From the NCBI GenBank assembly GCA_027405735.1, contig JAPEHQ010000013.1, positions 434,001 to 498,000 of the forward strand: 64,000 nt of DNA, read 5' to 3'. This document shows positions 37,499 to 48,440 of the stretch, one piece after another. A model generated the notes under the pieces. It did no database searches and was not told the DNA's origin. It saw nothing but the letters and a program-made list of their open reading frames with translations. Position 1 is the stretch's first letter. Each line of letters starts with the position of its first letter. The translations under genes and the position numbers were made by a program. The stretch comes from Mucor racemosus (taxonomy: Eukaryota; Mucoromycota; Mucoromycetes; Mucorales; Mucoraceae).

Positions 37499-37986
37499 TA
37501 AGTATAAAAGACGAGCCGAGCCTAGGACGAGCTTGACCAAAGCTCGCCACAACGAGCCGAGCTTTGTATCACTCGAGCTCGAGCCGAGCTTTAATAAAAA
37601 GCTCGTTTGACAAAGACGAGTTTTTGACTTTTTTTTAAAAAGCTCGTTTGAGAAAGACGAGCTTTTGACTTCTTTTCAAAAAGTTCAAATTTAAATAATA
37701 ATTAGTAAATGCTATGACATTATTACTTTAGATAATTGTCAATTGACATTCATAAGTTTGCTTTACTTTAGATATTTGTCACTGGAAAGGTAAAATAAAG
37801 CTCGCATTGAGATGATGAGTTTTAGTCGCTGCATAAAAAAGCTCGTTTGGGGTAAACGAGCTCTAGTCACGCGCAAAAAAAAGCTCGTCGAGGTTGAACG
37901 AGCTTTTTTGTAAGCTCGTCTAACTTTAACGAGCCTTGAGAAAAGCTCGGCTGCATAAAAAAGGCTCGGCTCGTTTAATATCACTA
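37499..37986. mobile_element. hAT-like MITE, 488 bp
   Basis: Non-autonomous DNA transposon inserted in family B. The ends are imperfect terminal inverted repeats: the left end continues into ATAAAAGACGAGCCGAGCC, and the reverse-complemented right end reads TAGTGATATTAAACGAGCCG. The target duplication is 8 bp, which with these ends is characteristic of the hAT superfamily. Inside, AAGCTCGTTTGA-type and ACGAGCTTTTGAC-type motifs recur several times as short subterminal repeats. No transposase frame is present. Confidence 0.8.
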
Positions 37987-38400
37987 GTTAGCAGTGAAAT
38001 ACGCGTAAAAAATCTGAAACCTTAGCACTGAAAAATTAATACCAACTGTAAAAAGTAGGATATTTCCGGATACTTGTTTTTGGATTAAAGGTCAACATCT
38101 CAGGTACATTGGCATATATTTTTATCTTGGTGTTGTTTAGTGAAATAAAAAGTATAGCAGCGATGAAAAGTGAAACCCAGTTTTCAAGGAAAAAGCAGTG
38201 GATTTTACGTGTTTTTGAGCCTTTCATGAGATATAACATGAATTTAGGGATAGCTAGCATAATGCGACTAATTTATATCTATTTTTTGGTCTCTGAGGTA
38301 TATCCTAAAAGATGTTCATTATGAGGTTAGTTATAGGAAGAAGACATACTCCAATTTTGAAGATTGAAACTATGATTTTTTTTTTTTGAAAATTCAAATT

Positions 38401-39026
38401 TTGTTCAAGCAGAAACTTACAAAAAAAAAAAAATCAAATACAATGATTTTACTATGATTTACACTATAAAAATATTAAATGAGTATTCAACATTTTTTAA
38501 TTGACATGGTTCCGCCTATTTTAGCTTAAAGAAGATGTAATTTCAAGGATATTGACCCAGCATCAAATAGATTTTTCGAGTATTGTATTACTGTTTTTGT
38601 ATTCAATAGGTCATTGAACTCAAGGTAAAGTATTTTTCTTTTTTTTTTAAAAAAAAAGCCGATTTTTTACCAAAAAACGGATGCATCATCTTGAAACATG
38701 TAATGTCAATCTGTTCATTTGATTTATCATTGTAAAAAGGCCCTGAAGCATTTTATACCATATTTCGTACTATTTACGTCTTAAGATACAGAAAAAATCT
38801 TGCATAAAACAGCTTGAAGTGTCTTGAAACTAGTAATCTTTGATTTTTAGCGATTTTCTATATGCACATTTTGCTTGTACGGTGTACTTTAGTGTCACAT
38901 ACTTGCTTGGAAATGCAAAATCAATGCTGTTAACCAGTCACTGATGATGATTGAAATTACGTTCTGCTAATGTTAATTTGTGTGTTCGTAATCCTTTTTT
39001 TATCTTCCTTATACACTAATTTAGAT
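38401..39026. other. Intergenic region upstream of UFD1
   Basis: Contains a T-run followed by an A-run (about 38640-38660) and the presumed UFD1 promoter. No other feature is supported. Confidence 0.4.
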
Positions 39027-40400
39027 ATGGTATTGTCAGTTAATCAATAGTAGCTGACGAATTTCTCATTATATTTATAAATATAGTTTAATAATTTCGA
39101 TGATGATGATGCATTTGGCACACCCTTCTTTGGCGGTTTACGTCCAAATCTCGGGGGCTTTGTAAATCCCAACAGAGGTTTTTCAGAAACATATCGCTGT
39201 TTCCCGATAGCAATGATGCAGAATGGAAGCGACAGAGAAAACGTCAATTACGGTGGCAAAAGTATTATAGATTAAAATGTCGCTCGATAAAATGATTTCT
39301 AATTACAATTCGTAGTTATTTTACCTCAATCTGCTTTAGAGAAACTCTGTAAGTAAACGAATGATCTATATTTGTACAAACAATTAACGATTCAATAAAG
39401 CACAACTCAACATTTCATATCCAATGTTGTTCAAGTTGATTAATGGTGCCGAAAAGAAACACAGCCATGCAGGTGTCCTCGAATTCATCGCTGAGGAAGG
39501 TCGAGTTTATTTACCACAATGGGTAATTTTCGTAGATCAATTCACATCACAACAAGCCCATTAAATATATAATTTGATTTTAGATGATGGAAACATTAGG
39601 AACAGAACCTGGAAGTATTATTGAAGTAAAGAATGTAACTTTACCACTTGGTTCCTTTGTTAAAATTCAACCTCAATCAACTGACTTTTTAGACATTAGC
39701 GATCATCGTGCTGTGTAAGTGCTACTATATAATAGTGGAACAAAAAGTTTATTGATTTGTTTATTGAAAAATAGGCTTGAGAAGGCTTTGCGTAATTTCT
39801 CAACATTGACAGTGGGTGATATGGTACAAATCAACTACAACAATAAAGTTTATGAGATTCAAGTATTAGATGTTAAACCACATTTTGAAGATCACCAAGG
39901 TATTTCCATTGTGGAAACCGATTTAGAAGTAGACTTTGCACCTCCCGTAGGTTATGTAGAGCCAAGTGGCCAAAAGCCAGCACAAGAAGCGGTAATTTAT
40001 GATATATTTACAGTTGGTTTGGTTTGATTTATTATATTTATTCACTGTAGAAGAGTCACATGGTCATTGACGCACCTAAACCTGTCAAATCTGGATTTGC
40101 AGCATTTGAAGGAGGAGGTCAAAGTCTTCGAGGAAAGAATAAAGGGTAAGCAGCTAGTGGATTTTGGTAAATAAGCGATTACTCTTATACATACGTATAA
40201 ATAGACCATTAGCGGATAGTTCGAATTCCATGGATACAGATAATGCTGACGATAACGATGATGGACCTCTCAATTTACCCTTTGGACAACTTTACTTTGG
40301 ATTCCCTGTTGTGCCTCCGCCATCTGAAAATGATGAAGAGAAGAGCGCTAAAAATACTTTTACAGGTTCAGGTCAAACATTGAGAACAAAGAAAAAATAA
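39027..40400 (+). CDS. UFD1: UFD1, Cdc48/p97 cofactor for ubiquitin-dependent degradation
   Basis: Partner of Npl4 that recruits ubiquitylated substrates to the Cdc48/p97 ATPase in ERAD and related pathways. Eight exons: 39027-39029 (ATG only), 39087-39261, 39316-39348, 39401-39522, 39584-39714, 39775-39991, 40051-40145 and 40205-40400. The double-psi barrel domain is recognisable throughout: FGGLRPN near the N-terminus, GGKIILPQSALEKLSQLNIS, YPMLFKLING, GVLEFIAEEGRVYLPQWMME and ISDHRAVLEKALRNFSTLTVGD. A C-terminal region with acidic stretches and LPFGQLYFGFPV (the conserved p97/Npl4-binding part) ends in Lys-rich sequence. The start is inferred: frame upstream of 39087 is closed by TAG, and an ATG immediately followed by GTATTG at 39027 gives MFNNFDDDDAFG, similar to family N-termini. 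Confidence 0.93.
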
Positions 40401-41753
40401 ATACAATACTTAAAGGATTCGTTAATGCTCATGAACTCTTTTGAGAATATAAATAAAAGTAGGAAACCTTCTCTTGATATATCAAAAATACGTTGTTATT
40501 TTTTGTTTTTAAGGTTTTGGATTAATATTTAATGCAATCGCATAATTAGTTGAGTCTATATCAGGCCTATATTTCTGATAATTCATTATTACTTTTATGA
40601 TAACGTGCAGGACATTTAATTGTATTAGGACTCAATGATTACACAGCGTTATTTTATCTATAGCATCTGTTAAGAACAGCCATCTGGCCATATCAAGTTT
40701 CGTTAGAAGCAAATGTGAATAAACAGGATCCTATATTAGAGAAATATACAGAGCATCCCCTTTATCTTACAAAACATCCCTTTTTTCACAGCGTGGCACC
40801 TCTTTTTCTGTCTATACACACTATATTTGAGTACTATAAACACTGGTTCACCTATATACGATCAGTAAAGCAGTATGCGTCTTAAGCCCTCTGTGATCAC
40901 ATTATCATCTCCAAATTTCTCCTGTTTATAGAGAACATATTCCATCAATTACGTTTATTTTATTGAATAACTTAATTCAGGAGATTTTTCGGCTTAGTCA
41001 AATGCCACTTATCTTTATTTAATAATAAATTGGTATCTATTTATACTGTTTGATTTACTTTAAAAATAACTATATATTATTGATTATGAGAATGTCATAT
41101 GTTTTGCATTTGACAAAACAATCAGGTGTTAACTGATTATAGAATATATTAATGCTGGTAGTATTAGCTGGTGCTACTACAGGAAATCCTTTCAAATAAC
41201 ACAATGGCAGCAGGAGATTGCATCCAAAGATACACTTTCTTCAATGGGCATTATGCAAATTTCAATAATAAAATAGTATTGTCCTTTTGAAAACTGGAAG
41301 TTGTAGGACATCCTATGTAAATTACTCCGTAAATGATAATACACTTAAACCCCTCCACTTTTCCATTCTCCAAATTACATTTCAAGAAATTTATTATTGT
41401 ATTCCATATAAACCCGTTTATTTAACAGTGGGCAAACATAATTTTATAGTTTTTTTTCTTTTACTAGGGTAGATATTTGATTGTTTGATGTATACAGTTT
41501 TCCTTTTTTTTTTTCTTTTCTTTTCTTTGTCTCTCCTTTTATCAAAGTGTTTTGGGATTTTTTATGTTGATTTACTGAGTGCGTGCACTTGGTTGTGTGT
41601 ATATATAAATGTTTGTGCCGTTATACCACTGCTTTCTATTTACGAGAAATGTCGTATCTTGGTGTTAACTGATCTGAATACATTTTACCCGACACACTAT
41701 ATAAAAATCATTAATAAGTAAAGGTTATCATCAAATTTACCAAATTTATAAAC
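40401..41753. other. Intergenic region between UFD1 and the RRM gene
   Basis: About 1.35 kb between convergent genes. A stop-free plus-strand stretch at about 40665-40884 (reading from HLLRTAIWPYQ to KQYAS before TAA) follows an ATCTATAG that could be a splice acceptor and reads protein-like, but no upstream exon or family is recognised. ORFs at 41287-41721 are low complexity. The rest appears empty. Confidence 0.35.
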
Positions 41754-42330
41754 CTACGCATAAGAAGGTTCAATCATGGATCGAATTTGCTTTTGAGCAT
41801 AGGTTTGTGGTTTCTTTGGTTCTCTTAAAATAATACGCAAAATGCGACCTAGTATTTTTTTTGATCAGTTATGTTATTATAAAAATGTTTGATACGCTAT
41901 ACTAACCATCTGCTAATCTGTTATCCATATGAGCAATACAATCTAAAGCAGCATCCTTCGTACTAAACTCAATTTCAGCTTCTCCAAAAGACCGACCTTG
42001 ACGATCTCTCAAAACCTCACAATTTAAAACATTGCCAAAATCTTCTACAGTAAGCTATAAATGTATTTAATTAATCACTGTATTGCATATACTTTATATT
42101 AAACTTACTCTAACATCATCGCTATTGCAGTATGCATCCAATCCAGTCATCAGAACAGTAGTAGGGCCAGATTCACCTCTGATGGATAAACCAGGTCTTG
42201 CTGTAGCTGTATTTGATCTACCACGAATAGAAATCCCTTGCCCTTGCTCAGCATATCCTGATTGAAACATACCTCTTATTTGTATAGGATCTTTTTGTGT
42301 TTGTGTAGTTAATGGTGGCGCAATGTGTCT

Positions 42331-42375
<45 letters not shown>

Positions 42376-42933
42376 TTGTTGTTGTTGATGCTTTTGTTGT
42401 TGTGAATGATGTGGTTGAGGCTGTTGTTGTCTAGGTTGAGCTCCTAAACGACTAGCAATGACACTTTTAACTTTTTTATCATTACCAGTAATACCACTTC
42501 CAATTCTACTTTGGACAGAACTTGATGCAGGTATAGCCTTTGTAATGATAATTTGGGAGGGGTCAGCTTTTGGTATTTGTCTTTGTTGAGTAGGTGTATT
42601 TTTAGCTGTGAATAAAGGACCAGAAGAAGGTGCATTTCCGCCAGCAGTAGACTGTAGGCAAATTATCAATATACGCGTTATAATTTTTATTGGAATTAAA
42701 CTACTTACTAATCTTGCATTAATGCCAGAATTATTACGTTGTGCTGGCTTTGTTACTTTCGCCTTGTTTGTTTGAAGTGAAGGTCGAGATTGAGGTTGGT
42801 TTTGATGCTGTTTTTTAGTTTTGTTAGCATTGTTATTTTGCTTTTTAAATTTGCTTTTATCAGAGCCAAATGTTTTTCTTTTCTTGATAAGGTCGTCTAA
42901 AGAAGAATCAAGATCCATAGGAGAGTGACTCAT
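41754..42933 (-). CDS. ALY/REF-family RNA-binding protein (mRNA export adaptor)
   Basis: Four exons: 42933-42709, 42651-42109, 42054-41907 and 41848-41754. The N-terminus (MDLDSSLDDLIKKRKTF) is a UAP56-binding motif of the kind that opens ALYREF/Yra1. A long Asn/Gln/Lys-rich region contains a polyglutamine tract encoded by a (CAA)n repeat (42331-42391). A single RRM follows, with LMTGLDAYCNSDDVR as RNP2 region and GRSFGEAEIEF as RNP1, close to the GRSLGTADV-type RNP1 of REF proteins. The C-terminus PQTYAQKQIRSMIEPSYA may be a second helicase-contact motif. REF adaptors load the TREX complex on spliced mRNA. POLDIP3/SKAR-like identity is an alternative. It lies 147 bp downstream of the PX gene on the same strand. 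Confidence 0.85.
42331..42391 (-). repeat. (CAA)n/(TTG)n trinucleotide repeat coding for polyGln
   Basis: About 20 tandem TTG units on the plus strand, read in frame as CAA on the minus strand of the RRM gene. Length is likely polymorphic. Confidence 0.85.
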
Positions 42934-43080
42934 AGTATAAAGTTTATAAGAATTGAAATAGAAGGAAGGGGAAAGAATAAGAAAATAGAAAAAATTTAAA
43001 GGCTTTCACAGTAAAATACAAAACGTGGGCTACACGCACTTTTATCAAACTCCAATCATCGTATTTTTTTATTATTCTTT

Positions 43081-44425
43081 TCAAGGTGCAATCCAATGTC
43101 TGACAATTGGACTTGCGCCCAAAGTTGGATGTAATACCACATATTTGAAAAAATACTCTAAATCTCTTCGTCTCTGTTCAACGAATGCAGGTGTAAATTT
43201 GCCGACAACTTTTTTCGGCGGTAGTTTAGGTATACTCCTTTTCATTGTGGGATATTGTTTGATGAGTTCTTCCCGTAATTCAACAAAATCTGAATATCTT
43301 TTGCGCACAGTAATTGGGGCTCCCTATATTGATGGGTTGGTATATATATTTATATATTTACTCCCTCTCCCTCTCTCTCTCTCTCTCTCCCTCCCTCTCT
43401 CTCTCTCTCTCCCTCCCTCTCTCTCTCTCAATCGAATGATTTACCTTATCACTTAATATAGTACAACTATAACAGATATAACTACCATATCCTACTCCAA
43501 TCCTTAATGGATGATCTACTATGGCATCTGTTGCAAAAATAAAATGCTTGGCATCTGGCTCAACATTATCATTCTTATAGAAATTAATTTGCGCTTGTGC
43601 TCCATTAATCGGCGTTGATTGAGATGTCTTTAACCCTCTCAGCAGGGGAAATAAACTCTTTTTTTTTTCTTTATTCACAACCTTCATATCTTCATCTACC
43701 TAACAAACTATCTGATTAATCTTTCTTTACTGCAAAAAGACACAATTGATTGAGCTTACAAGGATTGATCTACGCCCAAACATTGGTTTACTATCTTGTG
43801 TTTTTGATAGAGATAATGACGAAGATGGTCTATTAGGTTGAATAAAATCACTGCTGGAAGATGGCTCTATGGTAAAATTCGCCTCCTTCAAGATTTGTTC
43901 GGGTAATTCTTCTGAAGCGTCTAAAAATTGTTCGTCATCTTCGTCTTCTTCCTCCTCTTCTTCTTTTATATCAGATATACTATTAGGTTTATTATTCATC
44001 GTAGCTGTATTGTTATGATTAAATGTTGTTGACTTAAAGCTATGTGCTGTTGATAACCGTAACGGCGAAGATTGGCTTGTTTGTGGTTTTACGTTGGCAG
44101 TAACTAAATGCAATAAAAGTTAGTTATCTTATAAAAACAATAAATAAAAAGTTTTACGTTTTGAGGCAAATTGTAGTTTTTTGCGTACATCTTCCATGAG
44201 AATATCCGCTTTTTTATTCCATTCAGAATTATTCGCAATAATCGTGCCTATATCGTCCAGATTATCTTGTAATTGAACCAGTTTTTTTATGCCTTCTCGC
44301 AAATCCTTGCTAGTATAATTGATAGAAGATGTAGCATTATTTTCTCTTGCAAGTGCTTCTAATGTAACCCATTCATTCTGACAGCACTCTAATAAATCAC
44401 TTATCCGTTGCTGATAATTTGCCAT
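43081..44425 (-). CDS. PX-domain protein with N-terminal helical region
   Basis: Four exons, 44425-44158, 44103-43760, 43699-43445 and 43323-43081, give about 369 aa. Residues 1-90 are helical (MANYQQRISDLLECC). A Ser-rich, strongly acidic linker (EEEEEEDEDDEQFLD) follows. The C-terminal 110 residues form a PX domain: VRKRYSDFVELREEL holds the phosphoinositide-binding Arg-Tyr motif, IPKLPPKK is the PxxP loop, and RRRDLEYFFKYV the late helix. PX domains bind PI3P on endosomes. A C-terminal PX after a divergent N-terminus is the arrangement of yeast Ypt35, but orthology is not shown. An alternative start 33 nt upstream (44458) would add 11 residues. The last intron holds a GA-rich microsatellite. 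Confidence 0.8.
43361..43430. repeat. (CT)n/(GA)n microsatellite inside an intron
   Basis: Tandem CTCTCTCCCT-type repeats occupy most of the last intron (43324-43444) of the PX gene. On the sense strand this is an uninterrupted purine tract close to the donor. Confidence 0.85.
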
Positions 44426-45303
44426 AATAATTTTGTATCCTGGAAAAGAGAACAACAAGAAAATAAAATTGTATCATTTTTCTATTATCAGTTTTATTGA
44501 ATCCCAGTTGAAAAAACGTGGTGTTTCTGTATAACCAAATACCACGTTACTTTATTTGTTGAAAGTCTATCTGTATACATGTAGTATCAGAAAAATAAAT
44601 TTTCAGAAACGACTTTAATTTAACTCCTTGAGTGCACTACTATTATATATGTTTTTCGCATGAATTTTAGGCCCCTATATATCGTAATTATTAGCATTCT
44701 CTTTTTCCTTTCCTTTACTCCTCATCATCAATCATGCAATTCATATTCAATCAAATTTATGCTAAAATTCAAGTCGTAATCAGTATTTGTCAGTATTATT
44801 TTATATAGACAGTATTTAGACAAAGTGTTCTATTATAATAAATAATAGGAAGAATGTCTGTCGTACTAATAGAAGCATTTATTCAACAAACTAACTGGAA
44901 TAGTGATATAGCGTAATTAACGAAGTATCTGAAACATTTACATCGTTTTTTTCAAGATATGCGATGAATAATCTGAAATAAAAATATCCCACGTATATCT
45001 AAGATGTAAGAAAGTATACCGAAAAAAAGAAGGATCTTATTTCTGTTTGCTATGGGGTAAAATAAATTCCTTAAATCAGGAAGTATCATCAAAAAATTGC
45101 AATTGCATAATATTGAGAACTGAGGTTCTGAGATTGAATTCATTGTGTCCCAACAACAATCATTAACATCACCACTACTTTTTGTGGGATTTCTCTCATT
45201 GCCAGACTGGTATGAAAGAGAAAAGCTTGATGACAAGGTGTACTTAGAGAGAAAGCGTGTTAGTTCCATACAGTATATTAATAAAGCTAATAGTAATGGG
45301 ACC
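44426..45303. other. Intergenic region
   Basis: PX-gene promoter region and 3' flank of the Fanzor relic. Minus-strand frame 45401-44952 continues past the relic's stop but shows no domain. Nothing else is supported. Confidence 0.4.
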
Positions 45304-46260
45304 TTACTTGTTTGTTCTGATTCGTTGAAACGCAGGCAAAGAGAGGTTATCTTGTCCAACAAATATGGAGAATCCAATAAGGGTAATGTTCCAAGCACCA
45401 TTTCTATCTCAATTTATAGTTGTTGAATTACATGTTAATCTCCTAAGGCAACTAGTATTTATACAGACAACAGCACCTGGCGTCCTTTTAATCTTGCCCT
45501 CTCTTCGGACGGGTTGTTTGAATGTCCTTTGGAAACAGGAACTGCAAGTTACTGTGCTAGTACATTCATCTACTTTGATTACATGGTCGATAGAACTGGA
45601 ATTCAAGTATGTGTAGTATTGACTAGTTCCTCTTCTGTTATGCCCCTTAATATACTTCCCAGACCCACTCCAATTCTCAACGAATATAATGAATTTTGCA
45701 TGGTTGTGCTTCTGGCACGCCTTGTCATATTTTACCTTGCGCTGATAAAACTTTTTTTGTCGCATTCTCCTCTTTACAGTATACCTTTGTCTCTTCTTCT
45801 CCTTAATAGTTTTAGCTTATTTCTGTTTTCTATCTTGAGTGGACATGACGGCAGTGTTAACGATGTTGGCAATTAAATCAAACCCGTAGCCATGATCTAA
45901 TGGATGAGGAACAGCTTTGGTGTCAGATATCGCCTGGTAGCTATTAATAGATTGAAAGAGGGATTTTGTCGAAGTAGATATACCAGTAGTCGTTGTGATA
46001 ATACTCGGATTAATGCCTTGAATGATAGTATCACCAGTAGATACGCTTTATAATAAATCTGTATGAGAATGGATCTTGTTTTCCAGGAGAGGTTGTCCAC
46101 GTATTTTCTTGTTCAATATGTATATCAAAGACCGATTTGTCTTGATGGTATCAGTAATTTCAAGCATTTCCATGAATACTTGGCTGTACTGGTCTCTGGC
46201 GGGCTTTAGCATATTGTATATAAGTCTCCATTTAAGCCTCTATTTTGTTTGAAAAGTCTG
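45304..46260 (-). pseudogene. Fanzor/TnpB-like RNA-guided nuclease relic (RuvC-like and OrfB zinc ribbon)
   Basis: Reading the minus strand in one frame gives a nearly continuous protein with at least four stops (46240-46242, 46048-46050, 45817-45819, 45409-45411). Landmarks are IQGINPSIITTTTGIS (RuvC-I region, where the catalytic Asp of the usual G-x-D-P-G is Asn), FIIFVENWSG (RuvC-II Glu), VDECTSTVTCSSC and CINTSC (two halves of the zinc ribbon), and DRNGAWNITLIGF (RuvC-III Asp), with a TGA replacing the codon before that Asp. This order is diagnostic of the TnpB/Fanzor nucleases carried by eukaryotic mobile elements. The gene is clearly dead. No transposon ends or guide RNA could be identified. 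The N-terminus was not found upstream of about 46260. Confidence 0.75.
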
Positions 46261-47094
46261 TATGCACAATTACCGATTAAGTATTTATAAAGCTAAATGT
46301 TAAAAAAGAAGAAATGCCCGCTTATTTTTATATCATAGTAATTTTGCAGAGAATTATTTAATTCCTTAAACCAGAAAAACTATTTAGATATAGTTATTCA
46401 AAAACAACTACTACATGTTGAAAATTGTTATTTGATTTTTTTTAATTTTGATTATATTTGATGAAAAACCGAATTCTTGATGGAAATCCAATAAATGTAT
46501 TATATATCCCTTCATGTAATACCCATTTTTTTCTTTTTGTTAACGTTTATTTTAAAACAACCAGCGAATTTTAGTTCCGTTGTAAGCAAAAAGTTATCTA
46601 AATGAAATCTGTACTGTATATAACAAATCAGTTCCTGCTTGTTACAATAATTGCTAATACTAAAACCATCTCATGCAAAAAATTAAACGTACAATTTACG
46701 ACATTGATTTTTATTAATTTATCATTTCAAAAAAGTGTTTTATTCCTACAATTTAATCGACAAGCCAATAAAATTTTGGAGTTTCAATTCTGGATACTGT
46801 TACAACTGTAGTATATATTTTGAAAATTTCAGCCCATTTGGATCAATATTCATTAAGTACGAGCAATTTGCTCAACACACAGTAGCTTGTGGTGGAAGTT
46901 GCCATACAAGACCATTGAGTCAAAAATGTGTATCACCATCATGTAAAGTTGGAGATTACTAGGATCAAAATCCGTCGAGATAGGGTTTTTATTGTCAAAT
47001 AGGATTCAGATAGCATTAGTTAGTTTCTTCTAATTGTTTTTCAGTTATTTCCAGTTGTTTTTGAACTTTTCGCCTAATGTTGAGTCGAATTCTG
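46261..47094. other. Gene-free region
   Basis: AT-rich spacer between the Fanzor relic and repeat family B. The plus-strand ORF 46735-46962 ends in a Cys-rich stretch (CGGSCHTRPLSQKCVSPSC), which is suggestive but matches nothing I recognise. Confidence 0.35.
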
Positions 47095-48440
47095 TCAAAT
47101 TTTCAAAGACTATGTACTTTCTCTCTATAAGATATTGATATGTGTCCGAAAATAAAATGGTGAATACCAAAATATAAATGCACTAGCATAATATTGGCCA
47201 TAAATTGACCTAAGATTGCTTATAAAAAGTACGTATCTACATTATAGCGTTAATTTTTTGTCTTCACACGATAGATAGAGCTTAAAGCTATTCTGTAGTT
47301 TTTGTTTCAGCAAAAAATATCAATTTTTTGTCGAGATAATCAAAATAATGGTTCATATTACAGCTTAAAGCCTATGGTAACTGGGTTCCAAAATTGATTT
47401 TTGAAATCGATCAGAAAAGGATCAAAAAAACAAAATCGTTTAAATGTTCATGGACTGTAAATTAAGTAGACCTAGCAAATTAAATATTTTTTGTACAGTT
47501 CTAACTTTTGCATCCATCTAAATAAAATTTAGACAAACGTTTCGCATTAAATTTTGCGCAAAATGCAATTGAAATTTTGAAGGTTTTTTGAAGATACAGA
47601 ACACTTTTTATAAACATATTTTAAATTTAAATAATGGAGATAATGCATAGCAAAATTATCTATTGATCGAGCTATTATTTAACCTTTTAGCTACATTTGT
47701 CATAGAGAAAACGAGATTTTTTTCCAAATTTTTTTGAAATCCCGAATTTGGGATGAGGGTATATAAGGGGAAAATCGAGGTTAGAAATGAGGGTGTCTCT
47801 TTGTACACATTTTTGAGGATATCTCCACGAAAAATCAATATTTTGAAAAAAACTAAATTGGGTCTGAGAGAGCTCAACGAGCTTGACAACAAAAATATAA
47901 AAAGAATATTTTTCAATTTAACCAATATTTTGAAACCTATTATAGAAATGCCAAAAAAATGAAAAAAAATAAAAGTGCTCAGAATTTTTTCATACTTAAA
48001 TATGTTATAGAGCACTTTAAAACAAGTAAATTTTATTATAAAAAAGTGGTAGTAAAGCTTAATTATTTCTAGAGATATGAAGCCTCAAAGTTTTCAATCC
48101 TTTAGCAGTGAAATACGCGTAAAAAATCTGAAACCTTAGCACTGAAAAATTAATACCACCTGCAAAAAGTAGGATATTTCCGGATACTCATTTTTGGATT
48201 AAAGCTGAACATCTCAGGTACATTGACATATAAGTTTTTTTTTGTGTTATTTAGTGAAAAAAAAAGTAAAGCAGAAATGAAGAGTGAGACCCAGTTTTCA
48301 AAGAAAAAGCAATGAATTTTACATGTTTTTGAATCTTTCGTGAGATGTAAAATGAATACAAAAACAGGTAGCATAATATGACCAATTCTTATATATTTTT
48401 TAGTGTCCAAGATATATCCTAAAAGCGTTTATTATTGGTT
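47095..48440 (+). repeat. Repeat family B, copy 5
   Basis: Same orientation as copies 1 and 4. It is very close to copy 6: the segment near 47756-47870 and its counterpart near 56300-56420 are almost identical. At 47385-47415 it shows the intact sequence CCCAGTT next to ACCATAGG (read on the minus strand), the empty site for the pogo insertion in copy 6. Confidence 0.8.

Larger units (their letters stand above)
36480..38400 (+). repeat. Repeat family B, copy 4, interrupted by a MITE
   Basis: Same orientation as copy 1. The left end near 36483 (CAAATATTCAAAGACG) matches copies 3 and 5. The right end reaches about 38400 (TTTTGAAGATTGAAAC and AAAATTCAAATTTT). It is split at 37499-37986 by a hAT-like MITE. 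ORFs on both strands (for example 36991-37410, minus) are conserved in outline among copies but broken differently. Confidence 0.8.

Noticed and set aside
37763..37984. 73-codon ORF inside the MITE as a transposase remnant
   Set aside because: It consists of translated subterminal repeats and has no transposase motif.
45145..45876. Plus-strand ORFs (45145-45426, 45365-45616, 45514-45876)
   Set aside because: They are antisense to the Fanzor relic, whose motifs explain the open frames.
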